Assembly: GCF_900108365.1 (NCBI RefSeq)
Contig: NZ_FNWQ01000004.1
Location: 124,001-188,000 of the forward strand
Reading direction: 5' to 3'
Length of the DNA stretch: 64,000 bases
Origin: Chryseobacterium culicis
GTDB lineage: Bacteria > Bacteroidota > Bacteroidia > Flavobacteriales > Weeksellaceae
Below, piece by piece: positions 16,255 to 27,258 of this stretch (the first letter of the stretch is position 1; each line of letters begins with the position of its first letter). Position numbers and translations under genes: made by a program. The notes below the pieces were generated by a model. The model saw only the letters and a program-made list of their open reading frames with translations, did not search any database and had not been told where the DNA came from.

Positions 16255-18009
16255 ATGAAAACACTACAATTATTCAATGCGGTACTGGCCAGAAAATCTG
16301 ATGAAACGCCATTTATTTCTAAGGATGGTTTCATCATTGAACCGGATGCTTTATGGGCAAAAAAAGAGATCGTCTCTTATTATGCAAAGGAGAAACTGAA
16401 TGGAAATGATTTGAATAAAACCTTTCATAAGTCCTGGGAGAAAATAAAGAGTACTTCGAGAATTGATTTATTTTTTGAACAGATCAGCCATTATATTTCA
16501 ACCTATGGAAGTAATTTCCAAAGTGAAATTTATATTCCTGATGAAGTATTGAATGTTCCTGATATGAAAATGGTTTTTAAAGTCATCAAAGCCTACTCTG
16601 TGGAAGAAATGCAGGAAAAATGTCTTGCTCTTTTAAGATCAGGAATCGCTTTAAAAGAAGAAACCATTGATGATTTGCTTTCTATTTTACATACAGAGCT
16701 TGATTATGATTTTACGGGAAAAGAAAATATCAGAAACAAAGAAGCGATTATAAAAATAGCTGACCTGTACGAGATTTATCCTGAAAATCCTGTCGAATTT
16801 TTCCGTTATGTAATTTATAAAACAACCATTACAACGCTTTTAATTAAAAATGATGATCTGATTAATTTAATCAAACAAAGTAAATTTAATCCGACTTATC
16901 TGTTTGAAAGCTTTGGATTGGAAAAAATGGCGGAAATTTTTAACAGATTTAAGCCTTTATTTCTTGCTTATAAAAACAGAGCTCCGAAGGTCATCAATAA
17001 AATATCAAAATTATCCAAAGTTTATCATAAGCCGTTGATCTCAAATCCATTGAATAATGCTACCAATACATTGCTGGAAAGCAGTGACTGGCATTGGCTG
17101 GAAAATGCGACACCGTTTGCGTTATTCAAAGCATTGTCAGCATGTTACTCAAGAATGTATGGTCAGGATACTTTTGTCTACAGGGTAAGAAACGGGAAAT
17201 CATGGACTAAAAAAGGTAAGGAAACTTATGTGAATCAAATCAACTATGATTTCATTCTGGATTTCTTAAAATTGAAATATGAAAATATTGCCGGAAAGAA
17301 ATTCTATTTCCCGGAGAATGTAGAATTTGCATTGCCAACTTCTGAAAAAATGTTTGTGGGGAATATTCCTACCGGAACACGTTTTTATGGTGACAGACTG
17401 GCTGTAGGTATTTATTGGGAAGATCAGTGGGGTGCCCGAGACCTTGACCTTTCGGGATTGAATATCGCCGGAAAAATAGGTTGGAATGCTGCTTATAATC
17501 ATGGTGACGGACAATTGATGTATTCAGGAGATATGACTTCTGCTCCCAACGGTGCTGTTGAATATCTTTACGCCAATAAAGGGCATTGCGCACCAACGCT
17601 TGTCATGAACAATGTTTTCAGTGGAGATGCCAATTGCGGATATAAAATCGTAATCGGAAAAGGAGATCATATTTCTTACGACTATATGATGAATCCTAAC
17701 CACCTCTTTGCTGAAGCCAGATGTAATTCTGTACAAAAGCAGATGATCCTGGGAATGCTGGCAACCAAAAATGAAAAGCAATGTTTCGTACTGTTGAATT
17801 TCGGAGCCGGACATTCTCATGTTTCAGGAAATAATCAGGTTTCCGCGATGGCAACAAGTGCCCTGTATCAGCAATGGTACAATGCAATGCCTTTCAATGA
17901 GCTTGTAAAAGAGCTTGGAGCAGAGATTACCACAGAAAAAGCAGAAGCTGATTTTGATTTCTCGCTGGAAAACCTGGAAAAAGACAGTTTTATCAGGATT
18001 TTTAAATAA
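16255..18009 (+). CDS. Large protein with TerD-like C-terminal part, RtcB-associated
   Basis: The 584-aa protein has no signal peptide. The N-terminal two thirds (about 1-360) is mostly helical and I do not recognise it. The C-terminal part (about 375-560) resembles TerD-type domains: ARDLDLSGLNIAG followed by QLMYSGDMTSAPNGAVEYLY matches the pattern of DLD and SGD motifs that bind calcium in TerD proteins. It lacks the DxSxS metal site expected for the vWA domain of Ro60/Rsr, so it is not a standard Ro60 despite its place beside rtcB. The ATG at 16255 follows the hairpin array directly. A role in binding or processing the adjacent RNAs is inference from position only. Confidence 0.7.
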   Translation: MKTLQLFNAVLARKSDETPFISKDGFIIEPDALWAKKEIVSYYAKEKLNGNDLNKTFHKSWEKIKSTSRIDLFFEQISHYISTYGSNFQSEIYIPDEVLNVPDMKMVFKVIKAYSVEEMQEKCLALLRSGIALKEETIDDLLSILHTELDYDFTGKENIRNKEAIIKIADLYEIYPENPVEFFRYVIYKTTITTLLIKNDDLINLIKQSKFNPTYLFESFGLEKMAEIFNRFKPLFLAYKNRAPKVINKISKLSKVYHKPLISNPLNNATNTLLESSDWHWLENATPFALFKALSACYSRMYGQDTFVYRVRNGKSWTKKGKETYVNQINYDFILDFLKLKYENIAGKKFYFPENVEFALPTSEKMFVGNIPTGTRFYGDRLAVGIYWEDQWGARDLDLSGLNIAGKIGWNAAYNHGDGQLMYSGDMTSAPNGAVEYLYANKGHCAPTLVMNNVFSGDANCGYKIVIGKGDHISYDYMMNPNHLFAEARCNSVQKQMILGMLATKNEKQCFVLLNFGAGHSHVSGNNQVSAMATSALYQQWYNAMPFNELVKELGAEITTEKAEADFDFSLENLEKDSFIRIFK

Positions 18010-18080
18010 ATTCTATGGCGTCATCTGATGATATCGGGTGGCGTTTTTTTGTGATAATTTGGTTAAGTAAACTATGAGAA

Positions 18081-18170
18081 CCACCCCGTCAAAAATTCTT
18101 TGAATTTTCGCCACCCCTCCGGAGAATGGGAGTTTTGACGTCTTCAGTTGGGAGATTCGTCGGGATTGTA
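18081..18170 (+). repeat. Dispersed intergenic repeat, copy 2
   Basis: It begins CCACCCCGTCAAAAATTCTT and matches copy 3 (36441) for about 90 nt, through a TTTGACGTC-like segment to CGGGATTG. It is noncoding and lies in a 255-bp gap between convergent genes. Confidence 0.75.
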
Positions 18171-18264
18171 CTATTTGTGTGTATGCTTTTTACAGGAATC
18201 CGGCTTAAAATCTCTAACAAATGGACTAAAGTCCGTTCCTATTGAATACAAGCCTTTATGGTAA

Positions 18265-18819
18265 TTATACATTCACCTTTTTCACTGAAAACAGTCCTTT
18301 ATTCTCATTAATGATCACTTTTTTCCCGTAATCAATCTGAACAGCAAACATATTCTCCAGCGGAAACTGAAGTACATCCTGAAGAATCAGACGAATGACT
18401 CCGGCATGGGTAATAATGAGAACCTTGTTTAGGTCTTTTTTCTGAATCAATTCTTGCCAGCAGTTAAGGACACGGCTTTGCATTTCAATGAGATTTTCTC
18501 CACCTGAAGTCTTAACATGAACAAAATCTTTGTACCACGGATTAATTTCTTCTTCGGGAATATCCGTCCATTTTTTCAGCTCCCACTTCCCGAAATTCAT
18601 TTCGCGGAGCCTTTCATCTACCAGGTAATGATATTTAAAATGGTCAGCTAACAAACGGCATCGCTGCGAAGGACTTGCTATGACGGCATCATAATCACCG
18701 TCCATTTCCAACGCTTCAAAATCTCTTATGAAGCCTCTTCTTAAAGGCATTTCGGCAAAGCCATAACACAGGTTTTCAGGGTTCTCTACAGCGGTATGAC
18801 GAATTAAATGAATTTCCAT
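18265..18819 (-). CDS. cobC: Alpha-ribazole phosphatase-like histidine phosphatase
   Basis: The 184-aa protein belongs to the histidine phosphatase superfamily: MEIHLIRHTAVE carries the catalytic RHT, and VLIITHAGVIRLILQD holds the second His. An Arg in IASPSQRCRLLADHF completes the phosphate pocket. The start overlaps cobS by 16 nt, which supports a role in cobalamin nucleotide-loop assembly (removal of phosphate from alpha-ribazole phosphate or adenosylcobalamin phosphate). Without this context it could only be called a phosphoglycerate-mutase-like phosphatase. Confidence 0.85.
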   Translation of the reverse strand: MEIHLIRHTAVENPENLCYGFAEMPLRRGFIRDFEALEMDGDYDAVIASPSQRCRLLADHFKYHYLVDERLREMNFGKWELKKWTDIPEEEINPWYKDFVHVKTSGGENLIEMQSRVLNCWQELIQKKDLNKVLIITHAGVIRLILQDVLQFPLENMFAVQIDYGKKVIINENKGLFSVKKVNV

Positions 18820-19586
18820 ACGATGATTGTTCCCAAATAAAATAAAACTTCACAAACCTGCTGTACCGCGCCGAGGCAGTCGCCTGTATAGCCACCGATA
18901 TGTTTTTTAAAATACCAGCCCAGATACACTTTACCTAAATAAGCCAGGGCAAATGCAAAAATCAGATGCCAGTCCGGGATCAGGGCGAACGCAATTAACA
19001 CACTGATAAATCCTACCATCAAAGCCGTCCTGTCCAATGGCTTATTCGCCAGAGGCTTTGATTTGCTGACATCAATATCAGTTACATACTGATGGGTATA
19101 GATCATAGTTCCGGAAATAAAACGGCTTACAGTATGTCCCAAAATAACAATTAATAAAACTCCTGCAGGGTCATTCATTCCCAAAGTCTGAATACTGTAA
19201 AACTTCAGTGCGAACAGAAGAATAATCCCAATCGTTCCATACGCACCCACCCGGCTGTCTTTCATGATGGTCAGAATTTTATCTTTTCCATATCCTCCTC
19301 CGAAACTGTCGCACATATCGGTAAAACCATCTTCATGAAATGCACCCGTCAGCAAAACACTGGAGACCATCATTAAAACAATTCCGATTTCAAGATTAAA
19401 AAGCAGAGTAGAAAGATAAAGAACCAATGAATTGATCAATCCTATTATAAGCCCTACCCAGGCAAAGTATTTTTGAGATTTATTCATGATCTCACCGGAG
19501 TACGGAATAGTAAAAGGAAGCGGAATTCTGGTGAAAAACATCAGCGCAGTTGCCAAGTAGATCAGTTCATTTTTGAGGACTTTCAT
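18804..19586 (-). CDS. cobS: Adenosylcobinamide-GDP ribazoletransferase
   Basis: The 260-aa inner-membrane enzyme joins adenosylcobinamide-GDP to alpha-ribazole in the last step of cobalamin synthesis. It shows several membrane helices, the start ALMFFTRIPLPF, the family Asp-rich motif GAFHEDGFTDMCDSFGGGYG and the late HIGGYTGDCLGAVQQVCE. It overlaps cobC and is transcribed away from the lipoprotein gene at 19752. cobU, which would make its substrate, is not in the window. Confidence 0.93.
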   Translation of the reverse strand: MKVLKNELIYLATALMFFTRIPLPFTIPYSGEIMNKSQKYFAWVGLIIGLINSLVLYLSTLLFNLEIGIVLMMVSSVLLTGAFHEDGFTDMCDSFGGGYGKDKILTIMKDSRVGAYGTIGIILLFALKFYSIQTLGMNDPAGVLLIVILGHTVSRFISGTMIYTHQYVTDIDVSKSKPLANKPLDRTALMVGFISVLIAFALIPDWHLIFAFALAYLGKVYLGWYFKKHIGGYTGDCLGAVQQVCEVLFYLGTIIVWKFI

Positions 19587-19730
19587 CTGTTCTTTTTATT
19601 ATAAAAACTGGATTTATCATTTTCCGTAAAATTAGGAAAGCTTTTAACAATAGTAAAGAGATCATCTAAAAAAACAAAAAACATGAATCTTATCACCTTC
19701 AATATTTCCTTTTTATCTCTGAAGTATTTT

Positions 19731-19738
19731 TAGTTTTG
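19731..19738 (+). promoter_or_regulatory. -7 promoter box of the DUF5648-type lipoprotein gene
   Basis: TAGTTTTG matches TAnnTTTG and lies 13 nt before the ATG at 19752. Confidence 0.5.
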
Positions 19739-19751
19739 CATCATAATAACC

Positions 19752-20759
19752 ATGAAAAAAGAACAAATGAAAAAAGCGCATTTCGTTGGATTATGTCTTA
19801 TATCTATAATAAGCTGTTCAACTCCAGGCGATGAACTGGAAAATACAAATGAAGCACAGGCACTGAATGTATCCGGCAATAACATATTAGCCAAAGGAGG
19901 TTTCAGAGATAATCCTGACACTCCTACCCCTCCTCCTGCAGGAATCTGGTCCAAATCCTTTTATTTAACCAATCCCATTTACGGGTTCTACAGTAATCTT
20001 ACCAAAAAACACCTGTACAATACTTCCCCGTTACCATCGGAACTTCCTAAGTCCTATCCGGGATTAAGCTATTATTTTCAGGAGCGATTATTAGGTTCCG
20101 CAGATGGACCTGGCCCGACAATTACAAGGTGGTTTCACACGGGAACCAACGACCTGATATTAACCACTAATCCTAATGAGTTAGCCGGACAAAGCAACTG
20201 GGAGAGAAGAGATTTAGGTACCAGCTATAATGGTAATGAGCCGGGAAGCTTTCCTATTTACAGGTATTTTAATTCTGATAAAAAGACGCACTTTTACACC
20301 AGAGATAAGAATGAACTGGGAGATGGTAAAGACGGTTATGCTTATGAAGGAGTGGCCTTCTACTTAAAAGATTCTGAACCCAAAGAATACAGAGTTCGTG
20401 ATGGACAGCTTTTTCAGGATAATGCCACCGGAGCTTTATACATTGTATTTGAGAGTACTCTGAGACGTATCGAGTCCTTTGCTGTGATCAATAACCTGTT
20501 TGCGGTTCAGGGAAAAGCGTATTTGCTCTTTAAAGTAAATATAGAAGATTACACAGGCGAAAGAGGACCTGATATCACTTCAGGAACCCAGCTGGTAAGA
20601 AATACCAATACCGGAAAGCTGTATTTGGTAGATGATGGTTTATACAGATATATTCCTACTATGCAGATCTTTAATATATATAAATTCAATGAAGATGCTA
20701 TTCAAAATAAACCTGTGAGAATGATGTTTACAGGTAAAGATGTTGCCCATACGTACTAA
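19752..20759 (+). CDS. Lipoprotein with DUF5648-like repeats
   Basis: The 335-aa protein has a lipoprotein signal with CLISIISC near residue 24, then a Pro/Thr-rich linker (PDTPTPPP). The middle part shows the DUF5648-type pattern: KHLYNTSPLP, TRWFHTGTNDLILTTNPNEL and PIYRYFNSDKKTHFYTRDKN, repeated aromatic strands that may form a propeller-like fold. The C-terminus has two further similar strands (TGALYIVFESTLRRI and TGKLYLVDDGLYRYI). It is probably surface-exposed. It sits on the opposite strand between cobS and cobT and has its own promoter and terminator, so it looks inserted into the cob cluster. Confidence 0.75.
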   Translation: MKKEQMKKAHFVGLCLISIISCSTPGDELENTNEAQALNVSGNNILAKGGFRDNPDTPTPPPAGIWSKSFYLTNPIYGFYSNLTKKHLYNTSPLPSELPKSYPGLSYYFQERLLGSADGPGPTITRWFHTGTNDLILTTNPNELAGQSNWERRDLGTSYNGNEPGSFPIYRYFNSDKKTHFYTRDKNELGDGKDGYAYEGVAFYLKDSEPKEYRVRDGQLFQDNATGALYIVFESTLRRIESFAVINNLFAVQGKAYLLFKVNIEDYTGERGPDITSGTQLVRNTNTGKLYLVDDGLYRYIPTMQIFNIYKFNEDAIQNKPVRMMFTGKDVAHTY

Positions 20760-20779
20760 TAATATTTACTGCAAAAATA

Positions 20780-20801
20780 AAAGGGGCATTACAGCCCCTT
20801 T
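20780..20801. terminator. Terminator after the lipoprotein gene
   Basis: AAAGGGGC and GCCCCTTT form a hairpin with T-rich flank between two convergent genes. Confidence 0.7.
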
Positions 20802-20815
20802 ATTATTTGATAACA

Positions 20816-22877
<2,062 letters not shown>

Positions 22878-22889
22878 GAAATACTATAA

Positions 22890-23633
22890 ATGATAAAAAA
22901 GATGAAAAATATAATAGCTCTGTCTCCCATGTATACGGAAGACAGTAACAATTTGAAAAAAGCCTCGCTCAATTCTTCTTATACATTAAATCGATTCAAT
23001 GCGAAATGGAATATTCCCGAAGAATTCCGTTCAGATGTCATTGGTGTATATGGTGAAGATATTTATGCTGAAATTGTTGCAGAGCAATGTAACCTAACAT
23101 TAACAAAGCCAGATGACAGCTGGCTCTCAAAAATTTCGGAAGAATTTACAAAACGGAAAATTCTTTATGGCAAGCTAAAAGATTTTGAACATGAAGAGAA
23201 TATTTTCATTAAATGCTCAGACTTCAAAAGCTTTAAAGCAGGAGTTTTCGATAAGGTAATTAATATCAAAGGTTTTGAGACGCTGGATCGGGAGTGCATG
23301 GTTTTCACCTCTGAAGTAGTGGAATGGGAGCTCGAGGTAAGATGTTTTGTTTTACACAATGAAATTAAGACATATTCTTCATATTGGAGAAACGATGTTT
23401 TTGATACCCACGGACTTTCAGAGAAAGAAAGCAAAGGTATGTTCGACTTCTTTAAATCCTTCATAAAAAAATACTCTTCTACTCTTCCTGCTGGTATTGT
23501 ACTTGACTTTGGGGTGATAAAAGGGAAAGGCTGGGCTTTGATTGAAGCAAATCCTGCATGGTGCTCCGGATTATATGCATGTGATGCAGAGGCTGCTTTG
23601 GAGGTGATTGTGAAAAGCTGCATTAAAAATTGA
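22890..23633 (+). CDS. ATP-grasp domain protein (R2K-like)
   Basis: The 247-aa protein looks like a divergent ATP-grasp enzyme: ENIFIKCSDFKSFKAGVFDK (lysine strand), VVEWELEVRCFVLHNEIKTY, and the C-terminal metal site LDFGVIKGKGWALIEANPAW (Asp, Glu and Asn). This layout resembles the R2K clade of ATP-grasp proteins that was linked with RNA repair operons; the assignment is tentative. It starts 12 nt after the nucleotidyltransferase and ends 1 nt before the kinase gene, so the genes are surely co-transcribed. An ATG at 22902 is an alternative start. Confidence 0.8.
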   Translation: MIKKMKNIIALSPMYTEDSNNLKKASLNSSYTLNRFNAKWNIPEEFRSDVIGVYGEDIYAEIVAEQCNLTLTKPDDSWLSKISEEFTKRKILYGKLKDFEHEENIFIKCSDFKSFKAGVFDKVINIKGFETLDRECMVFTSEVVEWELEVRCFVLHNEIKTYSSYWRNDVFDTHGLSEKESKGMFDFFKSFIKKYSSTLPAGIVLDFGVIKGKGWALIEANPAWCSGLYACDAEAALEVIVKSCIKN

Positions 23634-23634
23634 G

Positions 23635-24072
23635 ATGATGGAAATGATTATTTTCATCGGGATTCCTGCAAGCGGAAAAAGTTCTTTTTATAAGGATCTT
23701 TTTTTCAATTCACATATACGAATAAGCATGGACCTTTTAAACACTCGATACAAAGAAGGAAAGTTGCTGCAGTATTGCTTCGAAACCCAGTCAAAAATAG
23801 TGATAGATAATACGAACGTAAACAAGGAAAGCAGGAAAAAATATATCGAATTTGCCCAACGAAGTAAGTATAAAGTTATCGGGTATTATTTTGACAGCAC
23901 GATTCAGGATTGTATGGAAAGAAATAAAAACAGAAAAGATTCCATTAACGAAATTGGAATAAAATCAAAATACAAAGAACTGGAAAAACCTTTATATGAA
24001 GAAGGCTTTGATAAAATATTCAGTGTGAAAATTATAGAACAAAAATTTGAAATCAGGGATTATGAAATTTGA
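23635..24072 (+). CDS. Polynucleotide-kinase-like P-loop ATPase
   Basis: The 145-aa protein begins with the Walker A motif FIGIPASGKSSF. It continues with RISMDLLNTRY, KIVIDNTNVNKESRKKYIEF and GYYFDSTIQDCMERNKNRK, as in T4 Pnkp-type 5'-OH kinases (strand, lid arginines). It lacks a phosphatase domain. It probably phosphorylates 5'-OH RNA ends. The frame begins with three close ATGs (23635, 23638, 23644). Its 3' end overlaps the Thg1-like gene by 11 nt. Confidence 0.88.
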   Translation: MMEMIIFIGIPASGKSSFYKDLFFNSHIRISMDLLNTRYKEGKLLQYCFETQSKIVIDNTNVNKESRKKYIEFAQRSKYKVIGYYFDSTIQDCMERNKNRKDSINEIGIKSKYKELEKPLYEEGFDKIFSVKIIEQKFEIRDYEI

Positions 24073-24823
24073 AGAAATAGAAGCCTTAATGCGAAGAAAT
24101 GAAAATCTCTCAGAACAGTATATTCTTCCGGAAAATTTTATAGTGGTAAGGCTGGACGGAAAGGGCTTTACTAAACTTACTAAAGAAAAACTTTCACTTG
24201 AAAAACCATTTGATCAAAAGTTCAGCCAGGCAATGATTGATACTGCAAAATATCTTTTTAACATAGGTTTCAAGGTAATATATGGTTATACTCAAAGTGA
24301 TGAAATATCTCTTCTGATTCATAAAGATGATAATACTTTCAACAGAAAAGTGAGAAAGATCAATTCTGTTCTGGCAGGAGAAGCAAGTGCTTTTTTCAGT
24401 TTAAGATTTCAGGAAATCTGTGTTTTCGACTGCAGAACCATAGCGATTCCTAATCTGGAAATGCTTCTGGATTACTTTTGCTGGAGACAGGAAGATTCCC
24501 ACAGAAATTCCCTTTCTGCTCATTGTTACTGGACATTAAGGAAAAATGGATTTACTGCTAAACAAACCACCGAAAGAATTGAAAAAATGCACCAATCTGA
24601 TAAAAATGAACTTTTATTTCAGTACGGAATTAATTACAATAACCTTCCTTTGTGGCAAAAGCGAGGAATTGGAATTTTAAACCTCAAAGTGGAAAAGAAA
24701 GGCTCTAATCCTATGACTAAAGAACCTGTTGTTTATTTGAGAAATGAAGTGTTTGTTGAAAATGAATTGGCAACACGTGAAGGCTACAGAATATTTTTAA
24801 AAGAGGTTTTTAACAAATTTTAA
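24062..24823 (+). CDS. Thg1-like 3'-5' RNA polymerase
   Basis: The 253-aa protein is a tRNA-His guanylyltransferase relative (Thg1-like protein). It has the catalytic VVRLDGKGFTKL, the second metal motif YTQSDEISLL and the conserved SAHCYWTLRK and WQKRGIGILN. Bacterial members add nucleotides in the 3'-5' direction to repair truncated tRNA 5' ends. The ATG at 24062 (MKFEEIEALM) overlaps the kinase gene by 11 nt; an upstream TTG at 24047 is less likely. Confidence 0.93.
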   Translation: MKFEEIEALMRRNENLSEQYILPENFIVVRLDGKGFTKLTKEKLSLEKPFDQKFSQAMIDTAKYLFNIGFKVIYGYTQSDEISLLIHKDDNTFNRKVRKINSVLAGEASAFFSLRFQEICVFDCRTIAIPNLEMLLDYFCWRQEDSHRNSLSAHCYWTLRKNGFTAKQTTERIEKMHQSDKNELLFQYGINYNNLPLWQKRGIGILNLKVEKKGSNPMTKEPVVYLRNEVFVENELATREGYRIFLKEVFNKF

Positions 24824-24832
24824 TTATAAACA

Positions 24833-24850
24833 ACTTTGCACGCAATAGTT
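24833..24850 (+). promoter_or_regulatory. Internal promoter with inverted operator half
   Basis: ACTTTGC (24833-24839) matches the -7-like box of the rtcB and 22-kb promoters, and CGCAATAGTT (24841-24850) is the exact reverse complement of AACTATTGCG in the rtcB promoter. The ATG at 24885 follows. Confidence 0.45.
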
Positions 24851-24884
24851 AGCATAAAAAAAACAATATTACAAAACCTGAAAC

Positions 24885-25982
24885 ATGATGACCATCCAAG
24901 ACCTAAAAAATAAAAACCTCCTCCTCTTCGAAGCCATTTCCGGAAGCCGGGCTTTCGGGCTGGCAACGGAGAATTCTGATACGGATATCCGCGGGGTGTA
25001 TTATCTGCCGAAGGAGGAGTTCTTTGGACTGAGTTATATTCCGCAGATTTCCAATGAAACGAATGACATTACGTATTATGAAATCGGGAGGTTTGTAGAG
25101 CTGCTGCAGAAAAATAATCCTAATATCCTTGAAATTCTGGCAAGTCCTGAGGATTGTATTCTTTATAAACATCCTTTGATGGATCTGCTCAATATTGAAG
25201 ATTTTCTTTCAAAAGTATGCAAGGACACTTTTGCAGGTTACGCGGTTTCGCAGATTAAAAAAGCAAAAGGTGTCAACAAAAAGATTGTAAATCCGGTTGA
25301 TAAAGAAAGAAAATCAATCCTGGATTTTTGCTTTATTTTGGATGGACAAGGCTCTGTACCGTTGAAAAAGTGGCTGGATAAATTCTCTGCATCCGCAGGA
25401 CGTGGTAGACTATCACAGGAAAAATGTGGATTGATAAGTATTGATCATACCAAGGGAATGTATGCTTTATTTTATGATGAAACGGGAAAGTTAGGATATA
25501 AAGGAGTTGTTCAGAATGAAGAAGCGAATCAGGTTTCGTTATCTTCCATTCCTAAAGATGAAAAACCAGTGGCGTATCTGTTCTGCCATCTGGATGCTTA
25601 TTCTATTTACTGCAAAGATTACAGGGAATACTGGAAATGGGTAGCTGAGCGCAATGAGGACCGCTACAATGTCAATCAGACCCACGGTCAGAATTTTGAC
25701 AGCAAGAATATGATGCACACGATCCGGCTGCTTCAATCCTGCGAACAGATTTTTAAAACCGGTTCACTGGATATCCGTGTCGAAAACCGTGATGAGCTGT
25801 TAGATATCAAAGCAGGAAACCAGTCTTATGAAAATGTCATGCAAAAAGCAGAAAATCTGATACAGTCAATAGAACACAATTATTCCATCTCCACTCTACC
25901 CGACGCTCCGGATCTGGAAAAAACAACAAAAATACTGGTTGAAATAAGAAAAAAACTGTACGACAATAATGATGAATTATAA
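24885..25982 (+). CDS. Nucleotidyltransferase (COG3541-like), second copy
   Basis: The 365-aa protein carries ISGSRAFGLATENSDTDIRG (about residues 19-38), the metal-binding GS-x(n)-DxD of nucleotidyltransferases. It is longer than the first copy (22131) and differs outside the motif, including DILEILASPEDCILY-like and late TLPDAPDLEKTTKILVE parts. It has a promoter of its own but lies 61 nt after the Thg1-like gene. It probably adds nucleotides to RNA ends or modifies a protein; the substrate is unknown. Confidence 0.88.
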   Translation: MMTIQDLKNKNLLLFEAISGSRAFGLATENSDTDIRGVYYLPKEEFFGLSYIPQISNETNDITYYEIGRFVELLQKNNPNILEILASPEDCILYKHPLMDLLNIEDFLSKVCKDTFAGYAVSQIKKAKGVNKKIVNPVDKERKSILDFCFILDGQGSVPLKKWLDKFSASAGRGRLSQEKCGLISIDHTKGMYALFYDETGKLGYKGVVQNEEANQVSLSSIPKDEKPVAYLFCHLDAYSIYCKDYREYWKWVAERNEDRYNVNQTHGQNFDSKNMMHTIRLLQSCEQIFKTGSLDIRVENRDELLDIKAGNQSYENVMQKAENLIQSIEHNYSISTLPDAPDLEKTTKILVEIRKKLYDNNDEL

Positions 25983-26060
25983 ATGATAAGTTATGAATGG
26001 TGGGAATGTTGAACTCCAGCACTCCCACTCTCAAACGCTCTAACCCTGAAACCTAACAAC

Positions 26061-26402
26061 TCACCTCTTCGCCGCCTTTGCCTTTGGATTATAATCGAGA
26101 CAAATTTTAATCCAGTACTCAAAATCGTCCGCTTTTCTAAAGCCTGCGGGTTCTACATAGCAATAGCCACGGAGCTGCTTCCCTTTCATGATCATCGGGA
26201 GAAAGCCTTTCTTGCCGGAAACTTCTTCTTCCAGTTCCGGATCATAGCGGCACATCAGATTATCATGGCTGATGCTGATGCACATCTTTCCGTTCACCAG
26301 AAAAGACAGTCCGCTGAACATTTTCTTTTCCTCGATCTCAATCGTATTTTCAATGGAAAGCCGTTCACGTACGCGGTCGGCAAGTTCTGTACTGTATGCC
26401 AT
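26061..26402 (-). CDS. TfoX/Sxy N-terminal domain protein
   Basis: The 113-aa protein matches the TfoX N-terminal family: MAYSTELADRVRERLS, EKKMFSGLSFLVNGKMCISI, DNLMCRYDP and the late DDFEYWIKICLDYNPKAK. Stand-alone TfoX-N proteins are common and not proven competence regulators. The frame can begin further upstream, but the ATG at 26402 matches the family start. Confidence 0.88.
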   Translation of the reverse strand: MAYSTELADRVRERLSIENTIEIEEKKMFSGLSFLVNGKMCISISHDNLMCRYDPELEEEVSGKKGFLPMIMKGKQLRGYCYVEPAGFRKADDFEYWIKICLDYNPKAKAAKR

Positions 26403-26442
26403 GATTTTATTTTTTTGTTCTATTCCTTTTTGTAACAATAGC

Positions 26443-26514
26443 TTCGACAGGCTCAGCCTGGCAATGTTTAAAAATTTCGGTGGGTATTCGAATTATCAGC
26501 CCGAGCCTGTCGAA
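26443..26514. repeat. Inverted repeat pair, TTCGACAGGCTC
   Basis: TTCGACAGGCTC (26443-26454) and its exact reverse complement GAGCCTGTCGAA (26503-26514) lie 48 nt apart. This word occurs as a dispersed palindrome-like repeat in many bacterial genomes. It lies in the gap between the TfoX and DUF2975 genes. Confidence 0.75.
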
Positions 26515-26710
26515 GGGCTATCAATAAGAAAACCTTTGTTAAGCATTAAGTTCGGCTATTAATTAAAAAGGATCAATTGATTACCTTTTTTATCTCTAAA
26601 ATTAATTAAAAACGGTGATTATCACACTATTTCTTTCAGCTTACGAATGGATTCTCATATTCCAAATAAAATTTTATTTAAATTAATTATTGTTTTACGA
26701 TAATTAATTA

Positions 26711-26718
26711 TACATTTG
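26711..26718 (+). promoter_or_regulatory. -7 promoter box of the DUF2975 gene
   Basis: TACATTTG matches TAnnTTTG and lies 23 nt before the ATG at 26742. Confidence 0.5.
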
Positions 26719-26741
26719 CAATATCAATTCATATCCGTACC

Positions 26742-27257
26742 ATGAACCAGACCAAAATTATTTCAAAGATTTTATTTTATATCTGCTCCTTACTTTCGGC
26801 CGGATATTTAATCACTTTTGTGTATGCCTTATTCTGTTTGATCACCGGATTTTCGGTTACACCTTATAAAGAAGGACAATTCCTTCATATCAATTATCCA
26901 CTTACAGAACAACCGTTTCTGAATATCGAAAACAATTATCCTTATATGATCTTTTCTTTTATGCTGGTACTTATCGCTTACGGAATCTTTTTTTGGTTAT
27001 CTGCCAGGGTTTTCAAAGTGTTTTTCCAACAGAAACTGTTTACTCAGGAAAATATCATTCAGCTTAAGAGATTTTACCTGTACAATATTTTTATCCCGCT
27101 TCCGCTGGTGGTTACCGCAAGTTTCTTTGTGGAAGTAGAAAGTATAATATGGGGACTGGTGTTTATTCACTGTATGCTTGGAATTTTCTGTCTGTTTCTT
27201 GCGAATATCTTTAAGCAAGGACTACATTTGCAAAACGAACAAGACCTATTTATTTAA
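26742..27257 (+). CDS. DUF2975 membrane protein
   Basis: The 171-aa protein has four hydrophobic segments (about 7-33, 65-90, 108-130, 140-165), typical for DUF2975 inner-membrane proteins. The loop VFKVFFQQKLFTQENIIQLKRF fits the family. It is followed after 1 nt by a small helix-turn-helix gene, the usual partner. Function of the pair is unknown, probably regulatory. A TAnnTTTG promoter precedes it. Confidence 0.88.
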   Translation: MNQTKIISKILFYICSLLSAGYLITFVYALFCLITGFSVTPYKEGQFLHINYPLTEQPFLNIENNYPYMIFSFMLVLIAYGIFFWLSARVFKVFFQQKLFTQENIIQLKRFYLYNIFIPLPLVVTASFFVEVESIIWGLVFIHCMLGIFCLFLANIFKQGLHLQNEQDLFI

Positions 27258-27258
27258 C

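Noticed and set aside
16255..18009. Ro60/Rsr (TROVE-vWA) protein
   Set aside because: I first expected this from the position next to rtcB and RNAs, but no vWA metal-binding DxSxS motif is present and the C-terminus looks TerD-like.
24047..24061. TTG start of the Thg1-like gene at 24047
   Set aside because: The ATG at 24062 starts the conserved N-terminus and overlaps the kinase gene by only 11 nt.
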